NCBI GenBank assembly: GCA_913062735.1
Contig: CAJXWI010000145.1
Location: forward strand, 1-6,708
Direction: 5' to 3'
DNA length: 6,708 nucleotides
Source of the DNA: an uncultured Arcobacter sp.
Lineage (GTDB): Bacteria > Campylobacterota > Campylobacteria > Campylobacterales > Arcobacteraceae
Part shown: one piece after another, positions 1 to 6,708 of the stretch
How positions within the stretch are numbered: position 1 is the stretch's first letter
Layout: each line of letters begins with the position of its first letter
Translations under genes and position numbers: made by a program
The notes under the pieces: generated by a model
Databases searched by the model: none
Told to the model about the DNA's origin: nothing
Seen by the model: the letters and a program-made list of their open reading frames with translations, nothing else

Positions 1-114
1 ATTTTAGATATTGGGAAAGATGTGGATAATGATGAAGATTCTGTGAATATAATATCTCGTAATTGTGATATTAGTAATATCAAAATAAGAGAAGATGTTA
101 AAAATATTGGATAA
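1..114 (+). CDS. C-terminal end of an unrecognised protein (5' end outside window)
   Basis: Frame 1 is open from the first base to a TAA at 112-114 and gives 37 residues, beginning ILDIGKDVDNDEDSV and ending IREDVKNIG. The piece is acidic and rich in Asn, Asp and Ile. It has no catalytic motif, membrane segment or metal site, and I do not recognise a family. The alternation of short hydrophobic and polar stretches would suit a beta-rich tail, but that is only an impression. It is followed by very AT-rich DNA and a small hairpin at 180-196, so it is probably the end of the preceding transcription unit rather than part of the thiamin operon. The call rests only on an open frame ending before an AT-rich spacer. 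Confidence 0.5.
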   Translation: MLDIGKDVDNDEDSVNIISRNCDISNIKIREDVKNIG

Positions 115-179
115 TTATAATTAAAATTACAGAATAAAATAAAATATGCTACATGAGTCTCATTTAGAATAATATAACA

Positions 180-200
180 AAGAGTTAAAAACTCTTATTT
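180..200 (+). terminator. Weak hairpin, possible terminator of the upstream gene
   Basis: AAGAGTT (180-186) and AACTCTT (190-196) are exact reverse complements separated by AAA, followed by ATTT. The 7-bp stem has only two G-C pairs and the T run is short and interrupted, so it would be a weak intrinsic terminator. It lies 65 bases after the stop of the upstream reading frame and before the thiC promoter region, where a terminator would be expected. Confidence 0.35.
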
Positions 201-216
201 AAACTATGTTTATAAC

Positions 217-235
217 AAAATCACTTTTTTATCAC
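217..235 (+). repeat. 19-bp element, copy 1 (upstream of thiC)
   Basis: AAAATCACTTTTTTATCAC is repeated exactly at 4260-4278, upstream of the racemase-like gene. Inside it, ATCAC occurs twice (220-224 and 231-235) separated by six T, so the half-sites repeat head-to-tail with an 11-bp period, about one helical turn. It ends 45 bases before the proposed -10 box of thiC, roughly -76 to -58 from the inferred transcript start, a usual place for an activator site. The repeat itself is seen; regulator binding is inference. A promoter UP-like or curved AT-tract element is the main alternative. Confidence 0.55.
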
Positions 236-280
236 CATGTTTTTCTACTATATAAAAGTATAAGTGAATGTTAATTTAAA

Positions 281-286
281 TATACT
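281..286 (+). promoter_or_regulatory. Probable -10 box for the thiC operon
   Basis: TATACT matches five of six positions of the sigma-70 -10 consensus. It would start transcription near 292-294, just before the TPP riboswitch fold. That is the expected geometry for a riboswitch leader and is the main reason for choosing it. No convincing TTGACA-like -35 box lies 16-18 bases upstream (the region reads GTATAAG). The promoter therefore either depends on an activator, perhaps at the 217-235 element, or belongs to a lineage that tolerates a poor -35 box. Confidence 0.45.
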
Positions 287-299
287 TTCATCATACCAT

Positions 300-397
300 T
301 GTTGTGGGGGTGCTTAAAAATAGCTGAGATAATACCCTAAAGAAGTTACTAATCTAACTTCATGAACCTGATCCTGATAATGCAGGCGTAGGAAAGG
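300..397 (+). promoter_or_regulatory. TPP riboswitch (thi box) controlling thiC
   Basis: The conserved blocks of the TPP aptamer occur in order: GGGGGTGC (306-313), GCTGAGA (323-329), ACCC (334-337), GAACCTGATC (364-373) and GCGTAGGAA (386-394). P2 forms from GGGT 308-311 with ACCC 334-337. The variable P3 arm is GAAGTT 342-347 with AACTTC 356-361. P5 is CCTG 373-376 with CAGG 383-386. The aptamer binds thiamin diphosphate, the end product of the pathway encoded downstream. No terminator-like hairpin with a T run lies between the aptamer and thiC. The 3' strand of the aptamer runs straight into the AAGGAA ribosome binding site, so control by hiding that site on TPP binding is the likely mechanism. 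The P1 5' strand is poorly defined by eye, so the left edge is approximate. Confidence 0.95.
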
Positions 398-399
398 AA
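394..399 (+). promoter_or_regulatory. thiC ribosome binding site inside/next to the riboswitch 3' strand
   Basis: AAGGAA lies 7 bases before the thiC ATG at 407 and directly abuts the last conserved riboswitch block, GCGTAGGAA. This supports both the 407 start and a translational mode of TPP control. Confidence 0.75.
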
Positions 400-403
400 A
401 TAA

Positions 404-2275
<1,872 letters not shown>

Positions 2276-2280
2276 GATGC

Positions 2281-2287
2281 AAAGGGA
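2281..2287 (+). promoter_or_regulatory. thiG ribosome binding site that decides the start codon
   Basis: AAAGGGA, just after the thiC stop, is followed by TATT and then ATG at 2292. In-frame ATGs at 2247 and 2277 lie upstream of this site and have no comparable purine box. The 2292 start also gives the usual ThiG N-terminus and length. Confidence 0.65.
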
Positions 2288-2291
2288 TATT

Positions 2292-3062
2292 ATGAATGAT
2301 ACATTGGTATTAGGTGGGGTTGAATTCACAAATAGGTTATTTACAGGAACGGGAAAATTTCCGGATAAAGATGTGATTCCTAAAATATTAGAATCAAGCC
2401 AATCTGAAATGATTACTGTTGCTTTAAGACGAGTGGATAAAAATTTACCTGAGGAAAATATTTTAAATTATATTCCTAAAAAGACCATAATTCTTCCAAA
2501 TACTTCAGGGGCAAGAAATGCGCAAGAAGCCGTGACTTTAGCGCGGTTAGCGCGAGAATCGGGATGTGGAGATTTCATAAAAATCGAAGTTATCAATGAC
2601 ATGAAATATTTATTTCCAGATAATGAAGAGACTATAAAAGCCACTGAAATATTGGCAAAGGAAGGATTTATAGTCCTCCCATATATGATGCCAGATTTGG
2701 TTGCTGCAAAGAAAATGCAAGATGCAGGGGCAGCTGCTGTTATGCCTTTGGGTTCTCCTATTGGTTCAAACCAAGGAATGCAAACCAAAGAAACCATCAA
2801 AATTTTGATTGAAAATATTAAAGTTCCAATTATTGTTGATGCAGGTATTGGAAGACCTTCCCATGCAGCTGAAGCTATGGAGCTAGGTGCTGATGCTGTT
2901 TTAGTTAATTCTGCCATTGCCAATGCTGGAAATCCAGAAGTAATGGCCAAAGCCTTTAGTATGGCTGTAGAAGCTGGAAGAATGGCATATATAACAAAAC
3001 TGGCTGATGAAAATGAATATGCTCAAGCATCTTCTCCCTTAACTGGATTTTTAAATGCATGA
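2292..3062 (+). CDS. thiG: Thiazole synthase ThiG
   Basis: ThiG is a TIM-barrel enzyme that condenses 1-deoxy-D-xylulose 5-phosphate, dehydroglycine (from ThiH) and sulfur carried as ThiS thiocarboxylate into thiazole phosphate carboxylate. From ATG 2292 the protein has 256 aa, the usual family length, and begins [12 protein letters not shown]. Key features are FTGTGKF (17-23), LPNTSGA (68-74), the Schiff-base lysine Lys97 in FIKIEV, the LPYMMPD loop, the GSPIGS loop and the C-terminal phosphate-binding stretch around [15 protein letters not shown]. An in-frame start at 2247 would add 15 residues and overlap thiC by 29 bases; it is less likely because the ribosome binding site lies after it. 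The gene lies 16 nt after thiC and overlaps thiH by 8 nt, so it is surely in the same transcript under the TPP riboswitch. No thiS precedes it, unlike many thiSG clusters. Confidence 0.96.
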   Translation: MNDTLVLGGVEFTNRLFTGTGKFPDKDVIPKILESSQSEMITVALRRVDKNLPEENILNYIPKKTIILPNTSGARNAQEAVTLARLARESGCGDFIKIEVINDMKYLFPDNEETIKATEILAKEGFIVLPYMMPDLVAAKKMQDAGAAAVMPLGSPIGSNQGMQTKETIKILIENIKVPIIVDAGIGRPSHAAEAMELGADAVLVNSAIANAGNPEVMAKAFSMAVEAGRMAYITKLADENEYAQASSPLTGFLNA

Positions 3063-4179
3063 TTTAAAACAGTATAACAACTTTGAAGAAGTATTAAAGG
3101 CTTATGAGTCTTTTGATTTTGAAGGTTATCTTCAAGGTGTTACGGATGAAGATATACAAAACAGTATGAAAAAAGAGAATCTAACTCAATTTGATTTTCT
3201 AAATCTCATTAGTTCAAAAGCAAAAAAATACTTAGAACCTATGGCCCAAATTTCTAAAAGGCATAAAATAAGACACTTTGGAAAGGTAATTCAACTCTAT
3301 CTTCCTATTTATGTTTCAAATTACTGTTCTAGTGACTGTGAATATTGTGGTTTTAGCAAAAAAAATAAAATAACAAGAAAACATTTATCCGAAGAAGAAT
3401 TAGAACGTGAAGCCAAAGAGATTGCTAAAAGTGGTATCAAACACATATTACTTTTAACAGGAGAAGCTAGAAAAATTGCAGGCTTGGAATATCTCAAAAT
3501 GTCAGTTAGGATATTGAAAAAGTACTTTTCTTCCATTTCAATAGAAGTCTATCCTCTTGATACACATGAGTATAAAGAGTTGAAGGACATTGGCGTTGAT
3601 GGTTTGACTATTTATCAAGAGGTTTACGACAGAAAAATCTACCATGAGGTCCATACTTCTGGTGAAAAAACGAACTATGACTACAGACTAGATGCTCCTG
3701 AGAGGGGTGCAGCAGCTGGATTCAGATCTATAAATGTAGGTGTTCTTTTTGGCTTGGGTGATATTATAAAAGAGGCCTTTTATAGTGCCATTCATGCAAA
3801 ATTTCTTATGGACAAACACTTAGATAGTGAAATATCACTTTCAATGCCCAGAATAAATAAAAATGCAGGTGAGTTTGCACCTAAGTATAATATTGATGAT
3901 GCAACATATGTTCAAGTTATGTTAGCTTACAGACTTTATATGCCAATGATTGGAATTAATGTTTCAACACGTGAAAAAGCTAGTTTTAGAGACAACTTGA
4001 TAGACATAGGCGCTACTAAGTTCTCAGCTGGCTCAAAAACTGATGTGGGTGGTTATAGCGATATAGATAAATCCACTGCACAATTTGAAATAAGTGATGA
4101 AAGAAGTGTACCTGTCATCGCGTCTATGATTAGAAGTAAGGGTTATGAACCTGTATATAAAGATTGGGAAAGCCTATAA
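3055..4179 (+). CDS. thiH: 2-iminoacetate synthase ThiH (tyrosine lyase)
   Basis: ThiH is a radical-SAM enzyme that cleaves tyrosine into 2-iminoacetate (dehydroglycine) and p-cresol, feeding ThiG. The 374-aa length matches the family (E. coli 377). Cys91, Cys95 and Cys98 form the CX3CX2C motif (CSSDCEYC) for the [4Fe-4S] cluster. LLTGEA (133-138) is the SAM-contacting GE-type motif. STRE (304-307) and SAGS (324-327) in the last third are typical of ThiH. The radical-SAM barrel spans roughly residues 75-290, followed by the C-terminal BATS-like region. Using ThiH rather than the flavin oxidase ThiO implies thiazole synthesis that does not need oxygen. The ATG overlaps the last 8 bases of thiG and has only a poor upstream GGA (3045-3047), so translation probably depends on coupling to thiG. 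A hairpin starts at its stop codon, making it the last gene of the operon. Confidence 0.97.
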   Translation: MHDLKQYNNFEEVLKAYESFDFEGYLQGVTDEDIQNSMKKENLTQFDFLNLISSKAKKYLEPMAQISKRHKIRHFGKVIQLYLPIYVSNYCSSDCEYCGFSKKNKITRKHLSEEELEREAKEIAKSGIKHILLLTGEARKIAGLEYLKMSVRILKKYFSSISIEVYPLDTHEYKELKDIGVDGLTIYQEVYDRKIYHEVHTSGEKTNYDYRLDAPERGAAAGFRSINVGVLFGLGDIIKEAFYSAIHAKFLMDKHLDSEISLSMPRINKNAGEFAPKYNIDDATYVQVMLAYRLYMPMIGINVSTREKASFRDNLIDIGATKFSAGSKTDVGGYSDIDKSTAQFEISDERSVPVIASMIRSKGYEPVYKDWESL

Positions 4180-4210
4180 AGAACAGTATTATAACAATAC
4201 TGTTCTTCTT
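4179..4210 (+). terminator. Intrinsic terminator of the thiCGH operon
   Basis: AAGAACAGTATT (4179-4190) and AATACTGTTCTT (4196-4207) are perfect reverse complements around the 5-nt loop ATAAC, and the stem begins within the thiH stop codon. The 3' arm ends TTCTT followed by CTT, a pyrimidine-rich but not pure T tail. The position immediately after the last thi gene and the flawless 12-bp stem make termination or 3'-end protection likely. It separates the thiamin operon from the racemase/TPP-enzyme unit. Confidence 0.75.
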
Positions 4211-4259
4211 ACATCTATACGAAAAACCTATTTAATAAGAAAATATTCACGAAAATAAA

Positions 4260-4278
4260 AAAATCACTTTTTTATCAC
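4260..4278 (+). repeat. 19-bp element, copy 2 (upstream of the racemase-like gene)
   Basis: This is an exact copy of 217-235: ATCAC at 4263-4267 and 4274-4278 with six T between, an 11-bp direct repeat. In both places the string AATTTAAAT follows at nearly the same distance (56 bases from element start to string start upstream of thiC, 60 here), which suggests a shared promoter layout rather than a stray repeat. The remaining sequence of the two regions does not align well. It begins 119 bases before the gene start, in a spacer of 168 bases between the terminator and the gene. Confidence 0.55.
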
Positions 4279-4313
4279 TAAACTCTTCTAAACTTTCTTC
4301 ATACATATCTATG

Positions 4314-4339
4314 TTGAACAATTTAAATGTAAATATAAA
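4314..4339 (+). promoter_or_regulatory. Possible promoter of the racemase/TPP-enzyme unit
   Basis: TTGAAC (4314-4319) resembles a -35 box and TATAAA (4334-4339) a -10 box, but the 14-base spacer is shorter than the normal 16-18. The stop-codon hairpin upstream and the 168-base spacer mean this unit needs its own promoter, and this is the best candidate seen. It lies 36 bases after the 19-bp element. No TPP riboswitch blocks are present in this leader. Confidence 0.25.
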
Positions 4340-4378
4340 CTATGTAAGTAATTAAAATTATAATACAAGGAATACTTT

Positions 4379-5110
4379 ATGAAGACAAAAGGTGGAAAAA
4401 ATCTTTATGGTGCACATATCGGAATTATGATGCTAGAAACTCAATTTCCAAGAATCCCAGGTGATATTGGAAATGCAACTACATGGCCTTTCCCTGTACA
4501 TTATGAACCAGTTAGTGGAGCACATCCTGACAATGTTGTACGAGCAAATGGTGGTGGAAAACTTGAGGAATTTGTTAAAGCAGGAAAAGCTTTAGTAAAA
4601 CGAGGTGCTGATGCATTAACAACCAATTGTGGTTTTCTTATTTTGTTCCAAAAAGAGTTAACAGATAGAATTGGCGTGCCTGTTTTAACGTCATCATTAA
4701 TGCAATATAATCTTATATCTCAAACCTTACCATCAAATAAAGTTCCTGGAATTATCACTATTTCAAAAGAAAACCTTGGCATTGAGCATTTAGATGCAGC
4801 TAATATTCCCCATGATGTAGCTATGGTAGGAATGGAAGATATTGCTCAACGTGAATTTTGTGATGGTATCTTGGATGATAAAGAAGAAATGAATTTTGAT
4901 ATTTGTAGAGAAGAAATGATTGAAGCTGCACTAAAACTACAAAGAGAAAACCCCAATGTAGGTGCTATATTATGTGAATGTACAAATATGGTTCCCTATG
5001 CTAGAGATATGTATAGAGCAACTGGACTGCCTGTATATAGTATTTATTCAGCAGTAACTTGGTTTCATCAATCGGTTCAATCTAGACAATTTAATATCAA
5101 TGAATTTTAA
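4379..5110 (+). CDS. Asp/Glu/hydantoin racemase-superfamily protein
   Basis: The 243-aa product has the two half-sites of the aspartate/glutamate racemase superfamily, which also includes hydantoin racemases, maleate isomerase and arylmalonate decarboxylase. The first is TTNCGF with Cys84. The second is CECTNM with Cys201 followed by Thr, each after a hydrophobic strand (GADAL and VGAIL). Having both cysteines fits a two-base racemase or isomerase; arylmalonate decarboxylase keeps only the second. There is no signal peptide or membrane segment, so it should be cytosolic. The substrate cannot be read from the sequence. It is probably not the housekeeping glutamate racemase, because the N-terminal part (LETQFPRIPGDIGN) lacks the MurI-type start. 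AAGGAA at 4367-4372, 6 bases before the ATG, supports the start. The next gene begins 12 nt after its stop, so the two are probably co-transcribed and may act on the same compound. Confidence 0.8.
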   Translation: MKTKGGKNLYGAHIGIMMLETQFPRIPGDIGNATTWPFPVHYEPVSGAHPDNVVRANGGGKLEEFVKAGKALVKRGADALTTNCGFLILFQKELTDRIGVPVLTSSLMQYNLISQTLPSNKVPGIITISKENLGIEHLDAANIPHDVAMVGMEDIAQREFCDGILDDKEEMNFDICREEMIEAALKLQRENPNVGAILCECTNMVPYARDMYRATGLPVYSIYSAVTWFHQSVQSRQFNINEF

Positions 5111-5122
5111 TTAGGCAAACAA

Positions 5123-6370
5123 ATGAAAATGAACGGCGCACAAATAATTTTAAAAATGTTAGAGCTACATGGAGTAAAACATGTATTTGGATTACCTGGT
5201 GAGACAACTATTGGGTGGTACAAAGAATGGAGAGAACACTCAAATATAGAATATGTTTTAACAAGAGATGAAAGAACAGCATCATATGCTGCAGAAGCAT
5301 ATGCTAAAGTTACTGGACGACCTTGTGTCCTTGAAGCACCAAGTCCTGGAGTTACGCACTGTACTCCTGGAATTACAGAAGCTTATATGAGCTCTGTTCC
5401 TATTATTTATTTTTCTTCTGATATCCCAATTAATCAAGATAAAAAGCATGGATTAACAGGTGTTGATCAAACAGCATTATATGCAAGTATTTGTAAGGAA
5501 TCTTTTGTGTTAACAAAACCTGAAGAAATTCCACATTTACTTAGACGTGCATTTAGAGTTGCAACTTCAGGTCGACCAGCTCCAGTTCATATTAGAGTAC
5601 CTATTAATGTGTTTCATGATGAAGCAGATATCGATGACTTGTATACAAATGAAGAATATAGTTATTATCCAGCACATAGACCAGTTGCAGATCACAGTAA
5701 AATCAGAGAAACAATTGAACTTTTATTAAAAGCTAAAAATCCTGTAATTGTTTGTGGACAAGGCGGATTAATTTCAAAAGCAAGTGAAGTATTATTGGAA
5801 CTTCAAGAGTTATTGCAAATTCCAGTTGGTACTACGACTCCTGGAAAAGGAACTATTCCTGAGAATCATCCTTTGGCCTTACGAGTAATTGGAGCACGTG
5901 GTGGAATGGCATATTCAAATAATTATGTTAATTCAGCTGATACGGTATTTTTTATTGGTACTAATACTGATTCTTGCTCTACTGATGCTTGGCAATTATA
6001 TGGAGATCCAAAGTCTAAAACATTTATACATTTAGATATGGCAGAAGCGCATGTTGGAAATAACTTTCCTGTGAAAATTGCTTTAGTTGGTGATGCACGT
6101 GCAAGTTTAGAGTATATGGTTGAGCTTATTAAACGTGATTATTCAACCACTTCAAGAGAAAAAATTGATTTAAATCCAATGAAGGAAAAAGCTATCAATG
6201 ATGTTGTTAGTTGTATGGATAAAGCCTGCAAGGAACTGCTTAACAACAAAATAAAAATTCGAACTGATATTTCCGTATATAACCATGACTCTGGTTATAC
6301 TAGTGAGAAAGGAAAAGCCTTGCTTGAACTTGTAAAAACAGCAATCGGTGATATAAATTTAGCGGCATAA
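5123..6370 (+). CDS. Thiamin-diphosphate enzyme (acetolactate synthase/benzoylformate decarboxylase type), truncated: no PP domain
   Basis: Residues 1 to about 165 are the PYR domain of the TPP-enzyme family: the N-terminal GLPGE turn (23-27), the catalytic glutamate Glu50 in TRDERTA that activates the cofactor, and PSPGVTH (74-79). Residues about 190-335 are the Rossmann-like central domain: NPVIVCGQGG from 206, GKGTIPENHPLA, FFIGTNTD and a FIHLD strand. Family members normally run to 550-600 aa and end in a PP domain with a GDG...N motif that binds Mg2+ and the diphosphate. Here the protein ends at 415 aa and no such motif is seen in it or in any frame of the 239 bases after it. The tail TSEKGKALLELVKTAI may be the first helix of the lost domain. 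Alone it should not catalyse, so it may be a recent pseudogene, a split enzyme or a repurposed protein. The start at 5123 has AGG 7 bases upstream; an in-frame ATG at 5129 is less well placed. Confidence 0.85.
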   Translation: MKMNGAQIILKMLELHGVKHVFGLPGETTIGWYKEWREHSNIEYVLTRDERTASYAAEAYAKVTGRPCVLEAPSPGVTHCTPGITEAYMSSVPIIYFSSDIPINQDKKHGLTGVDQTALYASICKESFVLTKPEEIPHLLRRAFRVATSGRPAPVHIRVPINVFHDEADIDDLYTNEEYSYYPAHRPVADHSKIRETIELLLKAKNPVIVCGQGGLISKASEVLLELQELLQIPVGTTTPGKGTIPENHPLALRVIGARGGMAYSNNYVNSADTVFFIGTNTDSCSTDAWQLYGDPKSKTFIHLDMAEAHVGNNFPVKIALVGDARASLEYMVELIKRDYSTTSREKIDLNPMKEKAINDVVSCMDKACKELLNNKIKIRTDISVYNHDSGYTSEKGKALLELVKTAIGDINLAA

Positions 6371-6609
6371 AATATTTTGTATTTTTGGTTACATAGTTTC
6401 ACCTAAATGGATTTAGCGTATCTCGCTCAACTTCCCCTAGGTTTTATATAAACGGCTCAAATTCATATTTCGCAGTAAAGTGGCAATTAGGTTTAATCCT
6501 GCTCATTCCACATACCAAGCTTTGATGTTTTTGGTCCTTTCAATGTTCCCATCTATACAGATAAAACAAGTAGATTGACCACAAATATCATTAAATAAAG
6601 GAGATGATA
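6371..6609 (+). other. Spacer of unusual composition, possible degraded mobile-element or gene remnant
   Basis: No intact gene is present. Positions 6421-6540 have 46 G+C of 120 (38%), against 13-25% in the sampled lines of the other two spacers, so this piece looks foreign or formerly coding. On the minus strand one frame reads CIDGNIERTKNIKAWYVE, a stop, AGLNLIATLLRNMNLSRLYKT, a stop, GKLSEIR and another stop. That is protein-like but broken, and I cannot assign a family. A + strand frame, about 6505-6590, reads SFDVFGPFNVPIYTDKTSRL, which lies opposite the minus-strand string and is probably its shadow. The region begins exactly where the TPP-enzyme gene stops early. No clear terminal inverted repeats or target duplications are visible, so calling it an insertion-sequence remnant is a guess. 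Confidence 0.35.
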
Positions 6610-6708
6610 ATGAAAAAAGTTGTAACCTTTGGCGAAATTATGTTGCGCTTATCTACACCAGGATTTCTTAGGTTTTCTCAAGCAAACAATTTTGACGCGG
6701 TGTTTGGA
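6610..6708 (+). CDS. kdgK: PfkB-family sugar kinase, probably 2-keto-3-deoxygluconate kinase (5' part only)
   Basis: Thirty-three codons are visible before the window ends. VVTFGEIMLRLSTPG followed by RFSQANNFDAVFG is the characteristic N-terminal strand and substrate-side lid of PfkB-family sugar kinases, closest to 2-dehydro-3-deoxygluconokinases (KdgK). These phosphorylate 2-keto-3-deoxygluconate with ATP in hexuronate or Entner-Doudoroff-type breakdown. The ATP-binding and catalytic Asp motifs would be in the missing C-terminal part. AAAGGAG (6597-6603) lies 6 bases before ATG 6610; the in-frame ATG at 6604 abuts the ribosome binding site and is rejected. Family confidence is high, exact substrate moderate. 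It is separated from the TPP-enzyme gene by 239 bases of odd DNA and is not obviously linked to the thiamin genes. Confidence 0.75.
   Translation, partial: MKKVVTFGEIMLRLSTPGFLRFSQANNFDAVFG

Noticed and set aside
2468..2950. Long minus-strand open frame inside thiG (160 codons)
   Set aside because: It lies wholly opposite a confident thiG, and its low-complexity Ala/Ile/Ser-rich translation matches no recognisable family. It is an antisense shadow.
3059..3061. ATGA-type stop/start overlap at the thiG end as the thiH start
   Set aside because: This ATG is out of frame with ThiH and reads ATG ATT TAA, stopping after two codons; the real start is 3055.
3321..3536. Minus-strand open frame inside thiH (71 codons)
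   Set aside because: It lies opposite the radical-SAM core of ThiH and has no family features or ribosome binding site of note.
4359..4364. Perfect TATAAT before the racemase-like gene
   Set aside because: A transcript starting from it would begin at about 4371, inside the AAGGAA ribosome binding site and 8 bases before the ATG. It is probably chance in AT-rich DNA.
5547..5729. Second + strand frame of 60 codons inside the TPP-enzyme gene
   Set aside because: It is out of frame with a continuous, domain-matching protein and its translation is low-complexity; it is a shadow, not a frameshifted domain.
6369..6378. AAAATATTTT palindrome at the end of the TPP-enzyme gene as a terminator
   Set aside because: It is all A/T and without a loop, so it could not form a stable RNA hairpin.
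4337..6399. 11-bp inverted match AAACTATGTAA (4337-4347) with TTACATAGTTT (6389-6399), as possible ends of a mobile element flanking the racemase/TPP unit
   Set aside because: Several 11-bp matches are expected by chance in AT-rich DNA of this length, and no target duplication or transposase accompanies it.

Overview
This is an AT-rich bacterial chromosomal window. Sampled 60-base lines give about 13-25% G+C in ordinary intergenic DNA, with the genes somewhat higher. It carries a thiamin (vitamin B1) pyrimidine/thiazole operon, then a second two-gene unit, and ends in the start of a sugar-kinase gene. Every convincing gene is on the + strand. The organism cannot be named from this window. The long ThiC form (622 aa, with the N-terminal extension usual in Proteobacteria and Bacteroidota) and the use of radical-SAM ThiH rather than the oxygen-dependent ThiO suggest an AT-rich Gram-negative bacterium that is anaerobic or microaerophilic at least part of the time. 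That is inference.

Layout: (1) 1-114 is the last 37 codons of an unrecognised gene, followed by a weak hairpin. (2) 115-406 is the thiC leader: a 19-bp element (217-235), a probable -10 box (281-286) and a clear TPP riboswitch (about 300-397) that runs into the thiC ribosome binding site. (3) 407-4179 is thiC-thiG-thiH, tightly packed (16-nt gap, then 8-nt overlap) and closed by a perfect 12-bp hairpin. (4) 4211-4378 is a second promoter region with an exact second copy of the 19-bp element but no riboswitch. (5) 4379-6370 holds an Asp/Glu racemase-superfamily gene and, 12 nt later, a thiamin-diphosphate-enzyme gene of the acetolactate synthase/benzoylformate decarboxylase type. Its product stops at 415 aa, before the domain that binds the cofactor diphosphate. 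(6) 6371-6609 has no gene but is unusually G+C-rich for a spacer here and looks like degraded foreign or coding DNA. (7) 6610-6708 is the start of a PfkB-family kinase, probably 2-keto-3-deoxygluconate kinase.

How it fits together: ThiC makes the pyrimidine (HMP-P). ThiH supplies dehydroglycine from tyrosine and ThiG builds the thiazole phosphate; the finished cofactor TPP would switch the operon off through the riboswitch. The sulfur carrier ThiS, its activator ThiF, and ThiE/ThiD are not here and must be elsewhere. The downstream unit encodes what was built as a TPP-using enzyme, so maker and user of the cofactor are neighbours and share a 19-bp upstream element. The points most worth a second look are that shared element (ATCAC-T6-ATCAC, an 11-bp direct repeat), the missing PP domain of the TPP enzyme, and the odd DNA that begins exactly where that gene stops.
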